NCBI GenBank assembly: GCA_013400155.1
Contig: VXBM01000236.1
Location: forward strand, 528,455 to 592,454
Origin: Helopsaltes ochotensis
Taxonomy: Eukaryota > Chordata > Aves > Passeriformes > Locustellidae
Direction of reading: 5' to 3'
Length of the DNA stretch: 64,000 nt
Of the stretch, positions 54,028-64,000 are shown one piece after another. The notes below the pieces were generated by a model. It saw nothing but the letters and a program-made list of their open reading frames with translations. It searched no databases and was not told the DNA's origin. Within the stretch, counting starts at the first letter, position 1, and each line of letters opens with the position of its first letter. The position numbers were made by a program, and so were the translations under genes.

Positions 54028-54152
54028 GTTGAATGGAGCTTGGAACAACCTGGGACAGTGGAAGGTGTCCCTGCCTGTGGCAGGGATGGGATGGGGTGGG
54101 ATGGGACAGTCTTTTTAAGGGTCTGTGCCAACCACAAGCATTCCATGATCCT
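54028..54152 (+). mobile_element. CR1 LINE 3'-end fragment
   Basis: GTTGAATGGAGCTTGGAACA, ACCTGGGACAGTGGAAGGTG, TCCCTGCCTGTGGCAGGGAT, TTTTTAAGGGTCTGTGCCAA and CATTCCATGATCC are CR1 words in sense order. Confidence 0.88.
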
Positions 54153-54781
54153 CTGGTGGAAGCCCACAGAGGCTCTCCTGCCATTCTACCTGATTTACCT
54201 TCCCAGAGACTTTGATGGGAACCCTCTCATCCCGCCAGTCCAAGAGTTCCTGAGCATTCCTTGCTGCCTGCCTGGCTCCCCCCGCCTCGGCCCCCCTGAG
54301 CACAAACCTTACCAGCACCAGCTGATACTTTCTGGAAGCCGTGGCAGTTGTTGGGAAACGTGTATTTATTTATCTTCCTCCCTCCAGAGTGTCCCCTCTC
54401 AGCTCCGGAACGTGACGTTGGATTTTGTGCCGGGAACACTCCGCTGTGTTTGAACAGGTTTTGCTATTCCCTCATCACTCACCAGCTCTGCTGAGGGAAA
54501 TTTATTGACTTTTATTTATTTATTTGGACTCGGCCATTTTTCATGTGGGACGCAGCGACTGCCGAGTGAGGGCAGCCCGGGAAGGGCTCAGCGGGAGGCC
54601 CGGCCCAAAACCTTTGAGCTGCTTTGTTTTCTTTGGTTTCATCTCCTGCCTGCAGTAAACACTTGGACAAAGCTCTGCTTGTTCAGGGATGGGGCTGGGC
54701 TCAGAGGAAGGAGAGCAGAGAACTTCTGTGCTGGTGGCTCCGGCTCCTCATCCACCGTCTCCAGAGTTCATCATAAAATCT
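54153..54781. other. unannotated single-copy DNA
   Basis: Contains GTATTTATTTATC (54362) and TTTTATTTATTTATTTGG (54511), two short ATTT-type runs, the second followed by CGGCCATTTTTCATGTGG. No gene is supported. Confidence 0.45.
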
Positions 54782-54924
54782 TGGAATCACAGGATGGGTT
54801 GCACTGAGAGGGAGCTCAAAGCCCGTCCAGTCCCACTGCTGTCATGGCAGGGATACCTTCCACTATCCCAGGTGGCTCCAAGCCCTGCCCAGCCTGGCCT
54901 GAGACACTTCCAGGGAGTCCACAG
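54782..54924 (-). mobile_element. CR1 LINE 3'-end fragment
   Basis: TGGAATCACAGGATGGGTTG, CCCGTCCAGTCCCACTGCTG, CATGGCAGGGATACCTTCCA, CTATCCCAGGTGGCTCCAAG and CCTGCCCAGCCTGGCC: the complement of a CR1 3' end, facing the copy at 54028-54152 in opposite orientation. Confidence 0.9.
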
Positions 54925-55474
54925 CCTCCCTGAGGCCACACCCTGGGGACACCCCGCTCCGTTTGTGGCTCCTCAGGTGCTGTTGGCCAAGTTAGGGCTG
55001 GGGTCAGGGTGCTCATTCCCAGCTGATAAGGTTAACAGGAATTCTGGCTCCTGGCAGTAGCACTCCTTGCTAATCCTTCCAGCTCTCAGGCATGTGCTTC
55101 CTTACCCTCTGGAGTCCCAGCAGCCGGGACTGCTGCTGAGGAGGGCTGGGAAGGGTTCCTGGGGGCCAGTGGGGCTCACCAGTGCCGAGAGGATTTCCCT
55201 GCCGTTTCTGTTCATTGGGATCAGCTGGCTGGTGCCCGGCAGTGGGGTCTGAGCCCATCCTGGAGCTGTGGTGTCCCACTGCTCCCGCTCCCTCGGTGCC
55301 GGCCCCTCTCCAGGGCCTCCAGCCAGGCCTTCCCGGTGCCACGAGCCTGAGCAGCCGGCACTGGGGCTCTTCCCAAGCCCTTGGCTCTTGGCAAGGAAGC
55401 AGTGGCTGGCAGAGCCTCTTCCAGATGTGCACAGCTGTGCACACGCCACGGCCCCTTCCCGCTGCTGTGTGCCA
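54925..55474. other. unannotated single-copy DNA
   Basis: GC-rich with overlapping open frames. No feature recognised. Confidence 0.45.
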
Positions 55475-55760
55475 GGCCGAGCCGGGAGCAGGGATGGCAT
55501 CCAGGGAAGGCGTCGCTCTGCCAGGCCCCGCTGTCACCGCGTGGCGTGCGGCGGGGCTGTCGGGACGGAGACAAGACAGGGGACCCTGCCAAGGCACCGC
55601 ATCCCCGGTGACCCCCCCGGTCTCGCCCCGACGAGTTCCAAGTCCGGAGAGTGCGACTTGCAGTGTTTCCTTTGGCAGAGGCGCCTCCAGCCTAATTATC
55701 CCCTCTTACGTCAGTTCTGCTGTGTAAGCCGAGATTTCCCGAACTCGTTCTCACCCTGAT
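55475..55760. promoter_or_regulatory. CpG island followed by a CRE-containing block
   Basis: About 21 CpG between 55475 and 55660 by hand count (observed/expected near 0.9). The block then turns to GCCTAATTATCCCC and TTACGTCAG (CRE-like TTACGTCA at 55706-55713). It is promoter- or enhancer-like. The overlapping frames have no domain, and no TATA box or splice donor was identified with confidence. Confidence 0.4.
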
Positions 55761-57074
55761 GCTTCTGGATTTGCCCTGCGGCTCCGTGTGGGAATGCTCT
55801 GCCTCCCGCAGGCACCTGCAGGCGGCAGGGATCACCTCTCACCCCGCCGGGCTGGGGGATTGGTGCCCTCACCCAGTCCCCGGCCCTGCCAGGATGATCC
55901 TCCCATCCCTGTTTCGAGGCTGCTGCTCCAAGCGAGTTTCAACTCCAGCACAAACCACGATTCCAGCGGGAAGCAGCTCCCCCGGGGGAGGACCAGGAGA
56001 GGCAGCACTCTGTGGCTGTGCAGGTATTGTTCCAGCTGATGGGAAGCTTCCCTGAGGATCGCGTGCTGCAGATCATCCAGGTGTCCCAGCAGATGCAGCA
56101 TCTGCCCGCAGGTCCCTCCAGGCCGCTGCTCTCTTCCCCATAGGATCTTCCCAGATCTCCAGGGAGGCATCCCACCTCCTGAACGTGCTCCTCCTGCCAC
56201 ACAGAAATCAGAGATCCGTGTCAGAGGAACAAATGGTTGGGATTCTTTTCCTCTTATTGCTTCAAGTTGCTCCCAGTGGAAGGATCCCACTAACGAAGCA
56301 CCGAAGATGCTGCCCAGGTCTGCTCCTGAAAACTGGCTGAGAGAGCAGAGCCAGGAGAGCGGGACCAGGAAAGAAAAGGCAGGGATCCCGCCAGAGAGGT
56401 TGTGGTGGCGGGGCTGGGCATGAGTGGGTACGGAGGAAGGACATGGTCACCCCATGGAAAACATGGAAAACAACAGGAATAACTGCTTGTCCTCAGCCTG
56501 CACTGAGGTGTGGGGTGGAGAGTGAGGACCAGGGCAGGCCAAGCCACTTCCCGTGGCTTTTCCTCAGCCACAGCTTTGATCTATTTTTAAGGAAAGCTGC
56601 TGAAACACGGGGAAGTGAGCCATGGTGCTTGGCAGTGGCCGGTGATGGGGCCAGGGGGCTCGGCCGGGCTCCTCCAGCCACAAAAGCTGTGGGCAGGACA
56701 TGACCACTCCATCCCCTCCTGCACCCCCTGCTCCTGCCAGGAGGAAAGGAGGGAGGGGGCCAGGTGGGAAGGGAAGAAGCAGCAGAGATCTCCAAGTCCT
56801 CCCTCAGCCAGCCGGCCCTTCTGCCTCCCTGGGTTGTTTTGTTTTAATGGCATTAGGGAAGGATGCGTTTGTGTTTTCATCTCCGGTTGTTGTGTCCCTC
56901 GGGGCCCCTCGCTCCAGCTCCTTTGTTTGGGAGCAGAAAACACTTCCACGACCAAAGGCTGGCCGAGAAATCCTGGAGCAGGCTGTAAATCTCCGCGGCC
57001 GGCCGAGTGACACACACCTGCTGCTCCACAGCTGGGAGAGGGGAAGGGGGAAGCTTGTTATGGGGGGTTTTTTC
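55761..57074. other. unannotated single-copy DNA
   Basis: No repeat or gene recognised. Confidence 0.45.
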
Positions 57075-57150
57075 TGCTTTTTTTAATAAAACTTGCATGA
57101 TTCTCATTGAGATTTTCCAAGGCAATGGTGTTATTGCAAAGCAGGAGGCA
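57075..57150. promoter_or_regulatory. AT-rich candidate conserved element
   Basis: CTTTTTTTAATAAAACTTGC, ATGATTCTCATTGAG and GGTGTTATTGCAAAGC. It contains AATAAA (57085), so a polyadenylation site is an alternative reading. Confidence 0.25.
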
Positions 57151-58152
57151 GTGGCAGCTGTTGGTGATGGATTTCCCACCTCTTCAAAGCCCAGAAGCTT
57201 GGATGGAATAATGGATTAGGGGCAATATTCCTCATGGGAATGGAGAAGGTGGGACATGGGGGCTGTCCCAAGGCTGGAGCCCCCATCCTGAGGGTTGGAG
57301 GGAGCCCATGGAATGCTGCAGGGAGGGCTCAGGGTCACTGGCCAAGTGGTATGTGGTGAAAGCACAGCAGAGGAAAATAAAACCCCAGCAGGATTGTGGG
57401 TGGGGTTTGGTTGGGGGGTCACTTGTGACCACCAAAAACTAAAGGTAAAAGGTAAATCCATTTTTTTCTTTCAGTTGTGTGAAGATAAAGCTCCAGTACA
57501 GCAATAGCTGGAGGTTTCACACAAAGCATTTTTTATGGAATTGGTATCTTTTTGCCCCAGGAAAAGCAATCTGGGCCAAAGCCTAATCAAAGCCTTGTTT
57601 GGGGGAGGGCTTCAGGTACCCCCATTCCCAGACTTTACTGGGAATGCCTTGAAAAAATTATTTCAGAAAGAAGGGAGAAAATGGCCAAGATTTCCTGTGC
57701 CTGCTGTAACCTTAAACCTGCCTCAGCCACGAGGAGAGGGAGGCCTGGGGATGGATTTGCACGTTCCCAAAGCCTGCACCCACTGGAATGGCAGAGGTTT
57801 CCCCAGCTGCAGACGGGGCAGGAAAGGGGAGAAATCTGGTGAGAAGGCACTTCTGTCCCTTTTGATTTTCCAGGAGTGTGCAGATTCACTCCCTCACCCG
57901 CCTCTCCCTTTCCTGGGCTGGGATTAAAGGGGGGCACAGCCCCAGGTGGTCACTGGACCCTCAGGGAAGGTGCTCGTTCAGGCTGACATTGCTGTCCCAG
58001 GAGCTCTGAGCTGGGGGTGGGAGGCAGTTCCCCAAATGTTAATGAGGGTAAAACAATTATGTCACCTCTGGTGGACGCTGTGGTCCCTGAAATGGCAGGG
58101 GGATTCTGCTGGGACCTGGGGGCTTTCCAGCAGAGCTCTCCCAACACGGCCA
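57151..58152. other. unannotated single-copy DNA
   Basis: Mild AT-rich patches at 57430-57545 and 57640-57680. Nothing recognised. Confidence 0.45.
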
Positions 58153-58290
58153 GAAATTTTCAACAGATCAGTGAATTTTCTTCTTTTGTTGTTGAAAAAT
58201 TCTGATCCACAAAAATCAGAACCTTTTGTGTACAACGTAAGGATTTCAATGAAAATTGAGTCGGTGAGGATTTCCTCAGTGAGGCAAGGA
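58153..58290. promoter_or_regulatory. AT-rich block with four consecutive small hairpins
   Basis: Hairpin 1: GAAATTTTCAAC (58153-58164) with GTTGAAAAATTC (58191-58202), one mismatch. Hairpin 2: CACAAAA (58208-58214) with TTTTGTG (58224-58230). Hairpin 3: TCAATGAAAATTGA (about 58246-58259). Hairpin 4: CCTCAGTGAGG (about 58273-58283). It may be a structured RNA or a conserved regulatory block. AT-rich DNA makes short hairpins common, so the chain may be partly chance. Confidence 0.4.
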
Positions 58291-61009
58291 GGGAGAGTAG
58301 CTCCGGAGAGCCCAGTTCCCAGTACCTCCAGCTGATGCTGGAGCCACGCGGCCGAGGGGCTGAGCAGGAGGCTCTCAGCCAGGTCTGTGCTCATCAGCCT
58401 CAATTGGGGGGCTCTGGAGCCTGGGAGAGCTGAAACGGGAGCCAGGGAAAGGCAGGGCAGGGCGGGGGGGTTTGCACCCAGCGCCCTCCGTGCTGGCTCT
58501 GCATCCTCCTGCTTCCACTTGGATGAGCGATTGTGCTCGGCTGAATCACTGGAGAGGAAGGAGAAGCCACTGACACCCTGTAGTTAGTAGTGAGGAAGTT
58601 AAATATAGCTCCTACTCCGGGTTGTGGGAGACAGGGAAAGGGAGCAGGCATGGAGCTCAGGCACTCCCATTCATCTGATTCCAACCAAAAAGATTAAAGG
58701 GACGTTATCCTGAGCTCCCTCCGCTCCTGGGATGTGCTGTGGGGGTCCATCCCACCCTGTCACCACCTCAGCACCCAAGCTGGGTGCTATTTTGGGGTCC
58801 CTTGCCCTCCTGGATTCTGCTCCAAGAACCTTCACCTCCTGCAGCGTTTCCCTGATGGGATCACAGGCTCAGATCCTCCTACCGCTGCTCTCATCCCTAA
58901 AATATCCCTCATTTGATGTTCCCAGTCCTGGGTTCACTTTCCCCTCTGTGTCCCCTGCCTGTCCTTGGATCCTGCTCCTGTCCCCTCCTACACCCACTGT
59001 GAGAGGTGGGAATGATCAGAGTGAGCTCCACTGGAAGGGTGAATCTTCTCCAGAGGCACTTCAAATCAGTCAGATTTCCATGGAAAAAGCAGGAGACATA
59101 TCTCTGCCACCAGAGCTGCATCTTGGAAAACGCTGCGGATCCGTTCCACGTCACGGGAGAGCAAGAACTTCTCAGGGAGATAAATGAAATATAATTGGAA
59201 ATGGAGCTGTTTTCCTTGTTTCCAGCAGCAAAACAGGGAGTTTGTGTGTGCCGCACTCCCAGGAGCGGCTGTGCCATGCAGAGGGAATTGTTCCTGCAGC
59301 TCCTGCCTCGGGGAGATACCAAACATGGGAAATTTCAGCCCAATTGATCCGAGGCTGGCACCACTCGCTGAGCCTCCCGATGGGAAGCGTCAGGAGAACT
59401 CCCCCAGAAGTGGTGGTGCCACAGCAGAGATTGTGCTCCCAGCCCTGGAAAGTTGGCACGGCACTTACGGCTCCAGCTCCCATTCACACAGTGCAGAATT
59501 CCTGGATTTTCACTGCATTGTTCCACTCCTTTTTTTGTCCTTTCTCTCTTCCCCCGTTCCTGGCGCTTGCAGCAGCTTGGCTGGGTTGGGATGACAAATC
59601 CTCTTGTAGCATCTGCTGGGAACTGATAAGACAGGAGCTGATAAGCCTGATGTGCTGCTCCTGCTGGACGGGAGAATGATGCCTTTGGCTGGGGCTGGGA
59701 CTCTTCCCTCACTGACTCCAGCAGCATCCCGGGATCCAGGCTGGGCTCCAGCCAAGTGCCCCATACTGGAAAATCAGGCCGAGGGTTTGGGAGCTGGGGT
59801 GGGCCGTGCCTTGGAGTGTGGTGTTTTCTTTCCAGGCTGTTGACTCCTTCCCGAGGTTAAACACAGATGTGGAGGCAAACCACAGCCCCAGCCCCTCATT
59901 CTGCCCTGCCCCAGAGTCTGCAGTTTTTTTGAGGAGATAACAATGCTGTCTTTGTTTCCTCCTCTCTTCCCGCCCTTCTCCCTCCCTTTTCTCATTCCCT
60001 CTCTCCAAGCATGTAAACCATGATAGCAACTGCTCCTCATTCCACAAATAGTCTGGGAAATGGGGCTGAGTGGGAAGGCCGGGCAAACACCAGTTGGAAC
60101 CAGGGGGAGGCTGTGCCCGAGATCCCATGGCTGCCCAGGGCTTCTCCAGAGGGTGCCAGGAGCTGGTGTGGTCTCCGTGTGTGGAGGCAGAGGGATGACC
60201 ACTAAATAGCATCCTTTACTCCCGGAGGTCTTGTTTTACAGGGAATGTCGCCACGCCGCCTGCCAAGCTTTCATCTCTTCCCATTCTCAGCTGCAAATTC
60301 GATCTGGCATGGAGTAGTGGGAGTCTGGAGGAGCAATTCCTGCTGGGTTCTGCGGGCAGAGCTCTCCTCCAGGCCCGGCTGGCTCCGCAGTGATGGTGTT
60401 CCTTAGAAAGGCCCCTGTGATTCCTGAACGTGGTCCAGGTTTTCCCTGGGTGACAGACTCGGTGATCTGCACTCTCTGTGGTGCCTCGGGAGTGGGGAGG
60501 GTCTGAGCAGCCACTGCCAGCCCCAAAATTGCTATTTGAAACAAGGATTGGGAGCACTTACAAAATAATGTCCAACAGGGAAACTCGGGTGCATCTGAGA
60601 CTTCCCTTGGTTTAATTCTGGGAATTAACTCAAGATCCCGTTCCTCTGGGAGTGGTGCTGTGGAGATCCAGCTGCAGGGACACGGGGGCCTGGAAGTCAG
60701 GACCCACTCGGACATAGGGTCACCACAAGGACCCCATCTCTTGAGCCAGGCTGGGAAGATTCCATCTGGAATTTGCCAAGTTTATGTTTAATCCAGAGCT
60801 GAATCATCCCTCACCAGCAGGGTCAGAGGCTGTGCCTTGGTTTGTGTTTAAAACTCTTCCATGCAAAAGTGGGACACTTACCCTGGAGAGCAGGACATGG
60901 GGAGCTGCAGGGGCAGGGAAGGGAATGTGCAAGGCTGGATGCTGTAACCAGAGGCATCTCGATGGCTTTTGGTCTGTTCCCTGATCCAAAAACTCATCTG
61001 ACCTTAACG
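58291..61009. other. unannotated single-copy DNA
   Basis: 2.7 kb without a recognised gene or repeat. A 62-codon frame (59006-59194) reads like protein but has no recognised family. Confidence 0.45.
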
Positions 61010-61155
61010 GAGAAGCGTCTTGGACAAATCGCTGTTATCAACAAATAAAATCTGGAGCTAGCCAAGAGCTGTGCCTGTTCTGGAATCAATCCATCGGTTC
61101 CTGGAAATAACACCGATATTTCAATGTGTCCCATTTAATGTAGTTTTGGAAATGC
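61010..61155. promoter_or_regulatory. AT-rich candidate conserved element
   Basis: TCGCTGTTATCAACAAATAA and CACCGATATTTCAATGTG: AT-rich island, no repeat signature. Confidence 0.2.
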
Positions 61156-61969
61156 CTCGTGCCCTGTCCTCCGGGGGTCAGGCTCCACCATTAACCCCCC
61201 GCTCCGAGTCTCTGGCTGGGTGAACAGCAGTGAAGCTCCTCATTCACTGAATGCCAAGAAATTCCTCTTGGAGCCCAGCGCTGGGGCGCCTGTCCCCGGC
61301 TGCACTCCAGGGTCCACATTCCTCTGGGATCAGACCTCAGGGAACCTCTCCCTCTCTCCTGAAGGGAGAACGCCCTGGAAGAAGCCCAGGGAGACAAGAT
61401 GAGGGCTGGGAGGGGTGTGGGGGACTCAACACCCTCAGGAAGAGCGGGGCAAAACTGGGATGGAGATTTCCAAACAAACATAACATGACACAAACCATGA
61501 CCTGGAGCCAGCCGATCCTGACGGATCCTGGGGCTGCACAGATCCCTTTGCTGCCACACCTTCATCCTCCTTGGCATCCCCCTGCCATGCCCTGGGAATC
61601 ACTTTGGAATTGTTTTCCCAGTCCATGCTCTCAGTTTGATGTGACAGAAATTGTTAATATTTGCTGGATCTGCTCTGCCCTTTTTTGGCTGGTTCCCGTC
61701 AGCAGGCTCTGACATCCCTGGAATTAAGCTTTGCCTATAGCAAGACCAAATCACTTTCTCTTACTAAAACAAACTCTTGGATCTTGTTGAAAAAGGTTTA
61801 TTGGATTTGTGCTTTTTCCTGGAACTCTTAGCTGTTTATGGAAAACCCGAACAAGTACTGGTATTGCCTTCAGTCTGAAAAATCTCCTTTCTGGTCAGAT
61901 CTGGTGTGTCTGTTCCCAGTTTCGTTGGGAACTGGAGTGGTAGGACAGGGAGTAATGGGATTAGACTGA
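61156..61969. other. unannotated single-copy DNA
   Basis: AT-rich around 61640-61670 (GAAATTGTTAATATTTGC) and 61740-61860. Nothing recognised. Confidence 0.45.
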
Positions 61970-62207
61970 AAGAGGGGAAATTTGGGTGGGATATTGAGGA
62001 AGGAAGTAAGGTGCCGAGGACCTGGCACAGGATGCCCAGAGAAGCTGCAGCTGCTCCATCCCTGGAAGTGTCCAAGGCTGGGTTGGACGGGCTCTGAAGC
62101 AACCTGGGATAGTGGAAGGAGTCCCTGCTCATGGCAGGGGCAGGACTGGATGGGCCCCCTTTGAGGTCCCTTCCAGCCCAAACCATCCTGGGATTCCATG
62201 ATTCCAC
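61970..62207 (+). mobile_element. CR1 LINE 3'-end fragment
   Basis: GGATATTGAGGAAGGAAGTA, CCTGGCACAGGATGCCCAGA, GAAGCTGCAGCTGCTCCATC, CCCTGGAAGTGTCCAAGGCT, GGGTTGGACGGGCTCTGAAG, CAACCTGGGATAGTGGAAGG, AGGTCCCTTCCAGCCCAAAC and the terminal GGGATTCCATGATTCC follow the CR1 sense order exactly. Plus strand, about 240 bp, best-preserved sense copy. Confidence 0.95.
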
Positions 62208-62259
62208 ACAGAACAATATTCCCATGCTCCTTGACCAGCAGCACCGTGGCCAGACCTAA

Positions 62260-62350
62260 TGCAGAAATGCTTTAAAACAGCCACATAAATACATATAAAG
62301 CAAATACGTCCCGAAGTATAAACCAAAATGAGGGAGTTTATGTGGCAAAT
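62260..62350. promoter_or_regulatory. AT-rich block bounded by a 10-bp inverted repeat
   Basis: GCCACATAAA (62280-62289) and TTTATGTGGC (62337-62346) are exact reverse complements 47 bp apart, enclosing TACATATAAAGCAAATACG and AAGTATAAACC. It may be paired HOX-type sites or a small palindromic element. Confidence 0.4.
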
Positions 62351-64000
62351 GCAGAGCGCAAGGAGAAGTGGCTCCAACACTTTAACTCCAGGAAAATGAT
62401 CCGCGTGGGACTGTGCTGGGCTCAGCTCTGCCACGTCTTTAAATCCTGCCCCCTTCAGAGAGCCCCTTTGTTGGGACACAGGGACAGCCTGGGGGACAGG
62501 GGTGCCCTGGATGTGGCACTGCCAGCTGGGGGGTGCTGGGACTCCCAGGAGAGGAAGAGCATCCATGAGGGGTTGAGGAAGGGGAAAATGCTTGGAAAGT
62601 TTGGGAGGAGAAAGGGAGGTACAGGGAGATCCCATCCAAAAAGGGGGGGAGTGGCCTCAGTCCAGAGGAGCTGTGCTGGTGGTGCCAGCACTGGGGCAAG
62701 GCCATTATTCCAACACCCAGAGATGGGTCTGATATTTTATTTACTAGGAAAGAACCTTTTTCCATTCCCTGCTTCCTGAAAAAGAAAAAAAAAAAATGCA
62801 AGCAAGAGAAAGAAAAACCCTCTCAGGCTCATTAAAGGCAAATGTTCCCACTTAGGAAAAGCTGAGGGGTTTTCACTCACGGCCTGTGAGAAACAGCGGC
62901 CAGCTGGGTTCTCCTCACCCCCACTCCCTGCTCCTCTCCTGATACTCCTCCCATTCCACATCCCAGCAGCTCCAGCAGCGGCGTCTAGGGCAATTGGGCT
63001 GCTCCAGAGGGTTTGGGACACGCAGAGGGGTGGCCGAGGAAGGTGCTGGGGCCTCTCAGCATCCCGTGGCCTGGCGCTGCTCTGTGATGGGGGATGGAGG
63101 AGCTGATCCCGCTCCCTCCTCTCCCAAGGCCCTCTGCAGAGCTGGGAGCTGGCTCTGCAGGGGCAGGGAAGGGGAGGGGCCCCAAGGATTTGGCTGGGAG
63201 TCCTCCCGTTTCCAAACACTGACCCCATGGAGAGCCTGGCCCGGGCTGAAACAACCCTGAACCCAAATGTCCGTGGTGTCCGTGGGACAGGAAACATGGG
63301 ATGAAACCCTAAATTACAACCTGCCCGGCCTGGAGGAGACAGTAAGATTCCCATTCCAAGCATGAGGACTGTGCTGGAGGCTGAGCTCATTCCCAGCTCA
63401 GGGATGGGGTTTGGGGAGAGCAGCATTCCCTGTGCAGCCTCCAGCCACCCCCCAAAGGTCTGAATGGACACTGCTGTGGATGGAAACAGAGCTCACAGGA
63501 GCAGGAGTAGCTTTGGGAGGGGGAATCACTGCATCCCAGCTGGCAAAGGGGAGAAGTACTCACAGCTGAGATCTGAGCTGAGAAAAGCTTTGAGAGGGGA
63601 AAAAAGCCCCTTGAGAAAGTTCCCCGGAGCATTTGGGGGAGCAGGACACAGGCAGGGAGAGGATGGATGGGCAGAGAGATGCAAAAGGCTTCAGGGCCAT
63701 GAAAAAGAAATTTCCCTCCGTGGGGCAGGAAAATCAGCTTTGTTTTTGAAAGCAAACAAGCAAACACATGTTCAGCCCAGCTAAACACAACCTCTCCGAG
63801 TTATTATTTATTATTTCTACCATGGCAACATTCAGGGACTTCTGGAAGATAGAAAAGGATCCCTGTGTTGGGCTTTGTAGTGACATGGATCAGGAGACAG
63901 CCCTTGAGCAGGAGATCAGACACAACAAATGGGAGCAGCCGAGGGATGAAGGGTGGGAAGCGAAGGAACAATAACAAGGCTGTGTTTGCTCTTGCCAGCT
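62351..64000. other. unannotated single-copy DNA
   Basis: Contains a 12-nt A run (62785-62796) and a TTATTATTTATTATTTC run (63801-63817). The 244-codon minus frame (62737-63471) has no recognised domain. No gene is supported to the window end. Confidence 0.45.

Noticed and set aside
59006..59194. 62-codon frame reading like a globular protein segment
   Set aside because: No family recognised and no acceptor or donor at its ends. More likely non-coding.

Overview
The window reads as nuclear DNA from a bird, most likely a songbird. The interspersed repeats are almost all 3' ends of CR1 LINEs: copies ending in the ATTCCATG-type microsatellite, or starting with its complement followed by a GGTTTGGGTTGGAAGGGACC-like core. 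There are two retroviral solo LTRs, and nothing resembling Alu, L1 or B elements. One of the LTRs (16811-17344) looks like a passerine endogenous-retrovirus LTR; that family match is from memory and is not confirmed. There is no bacterial organisation: no operons, ribosome binding sites, CRISPR arrays or mobile-element genes.

No protein-coding gene could be supported. Open frames of 60-330 codons occur on both strands, but they overlap in several frames at once, lack recognisable domains, run through CR1 or minisatellites, or are open only because the DNA is GC-rich or masked with N. The window is best read as an intergenic desert or one or more long introns. The 17 CR1 fragments lie mostly on the minus strand (13 to 4), which is weakly compatible with an intron of a plus-strand gene.

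Layout. 1-16 kb: single-copy DNA with six CR1 fragments, a CA/TG microsatellite (7.3 kb), a GGAT/GGAC microsatellite (13.2 kb) and a few AT-rich blocks that look conserved. 16-17.5 kb: a plus-strand CR1, then a 534-bp solo LTR inserted into a 25-bp minisatellite with an exact 5-bp target duplication. 20-30 kb: AT-rich blocks with POU/SOX-like words, a small CpG island (25.7 kb), a 20-bp minisatellite (27.0 kb) and a CR1. 30.8-31.5 kb: a 679-bp run of N, followed by a 14-bp repeat, a CpG-enriched stretch and a TATAAATAG box. 32-36 kb: a GATA-site cluster, a 124-bp tandem duplication, TAAT-rich blocks and a 153-nt imperfect hairpin. 38-46 kb: further AT-rich, homeodomain-rich blocks (notably 45.3-45.5 kb) and a second, smaller LTR. 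46.8-50.4 kb: a CATC microsatellite, a perfect 14-bp-stem hairpin, a CpG island, a pure run of 72 T, three AT-rich blocks and a 22-bp minisatellite. 52-64 kb: CR1 fragments, a CpG island with a CRE (55.5-55.7 kb), a chain of small hairpins (58.2 kb) and a 10-bp inverted repeat in an AT-rich block (62.3 kb).

The AT-rich blocks with clustered TAAT, GATA, POU, SOX, NKX2 and forkhead-like words resemble conserved non-coding enhancers around developmental genes. Conservation cannot be seen from one sequence, so every such call is an inference that needs a multi-species alignment.
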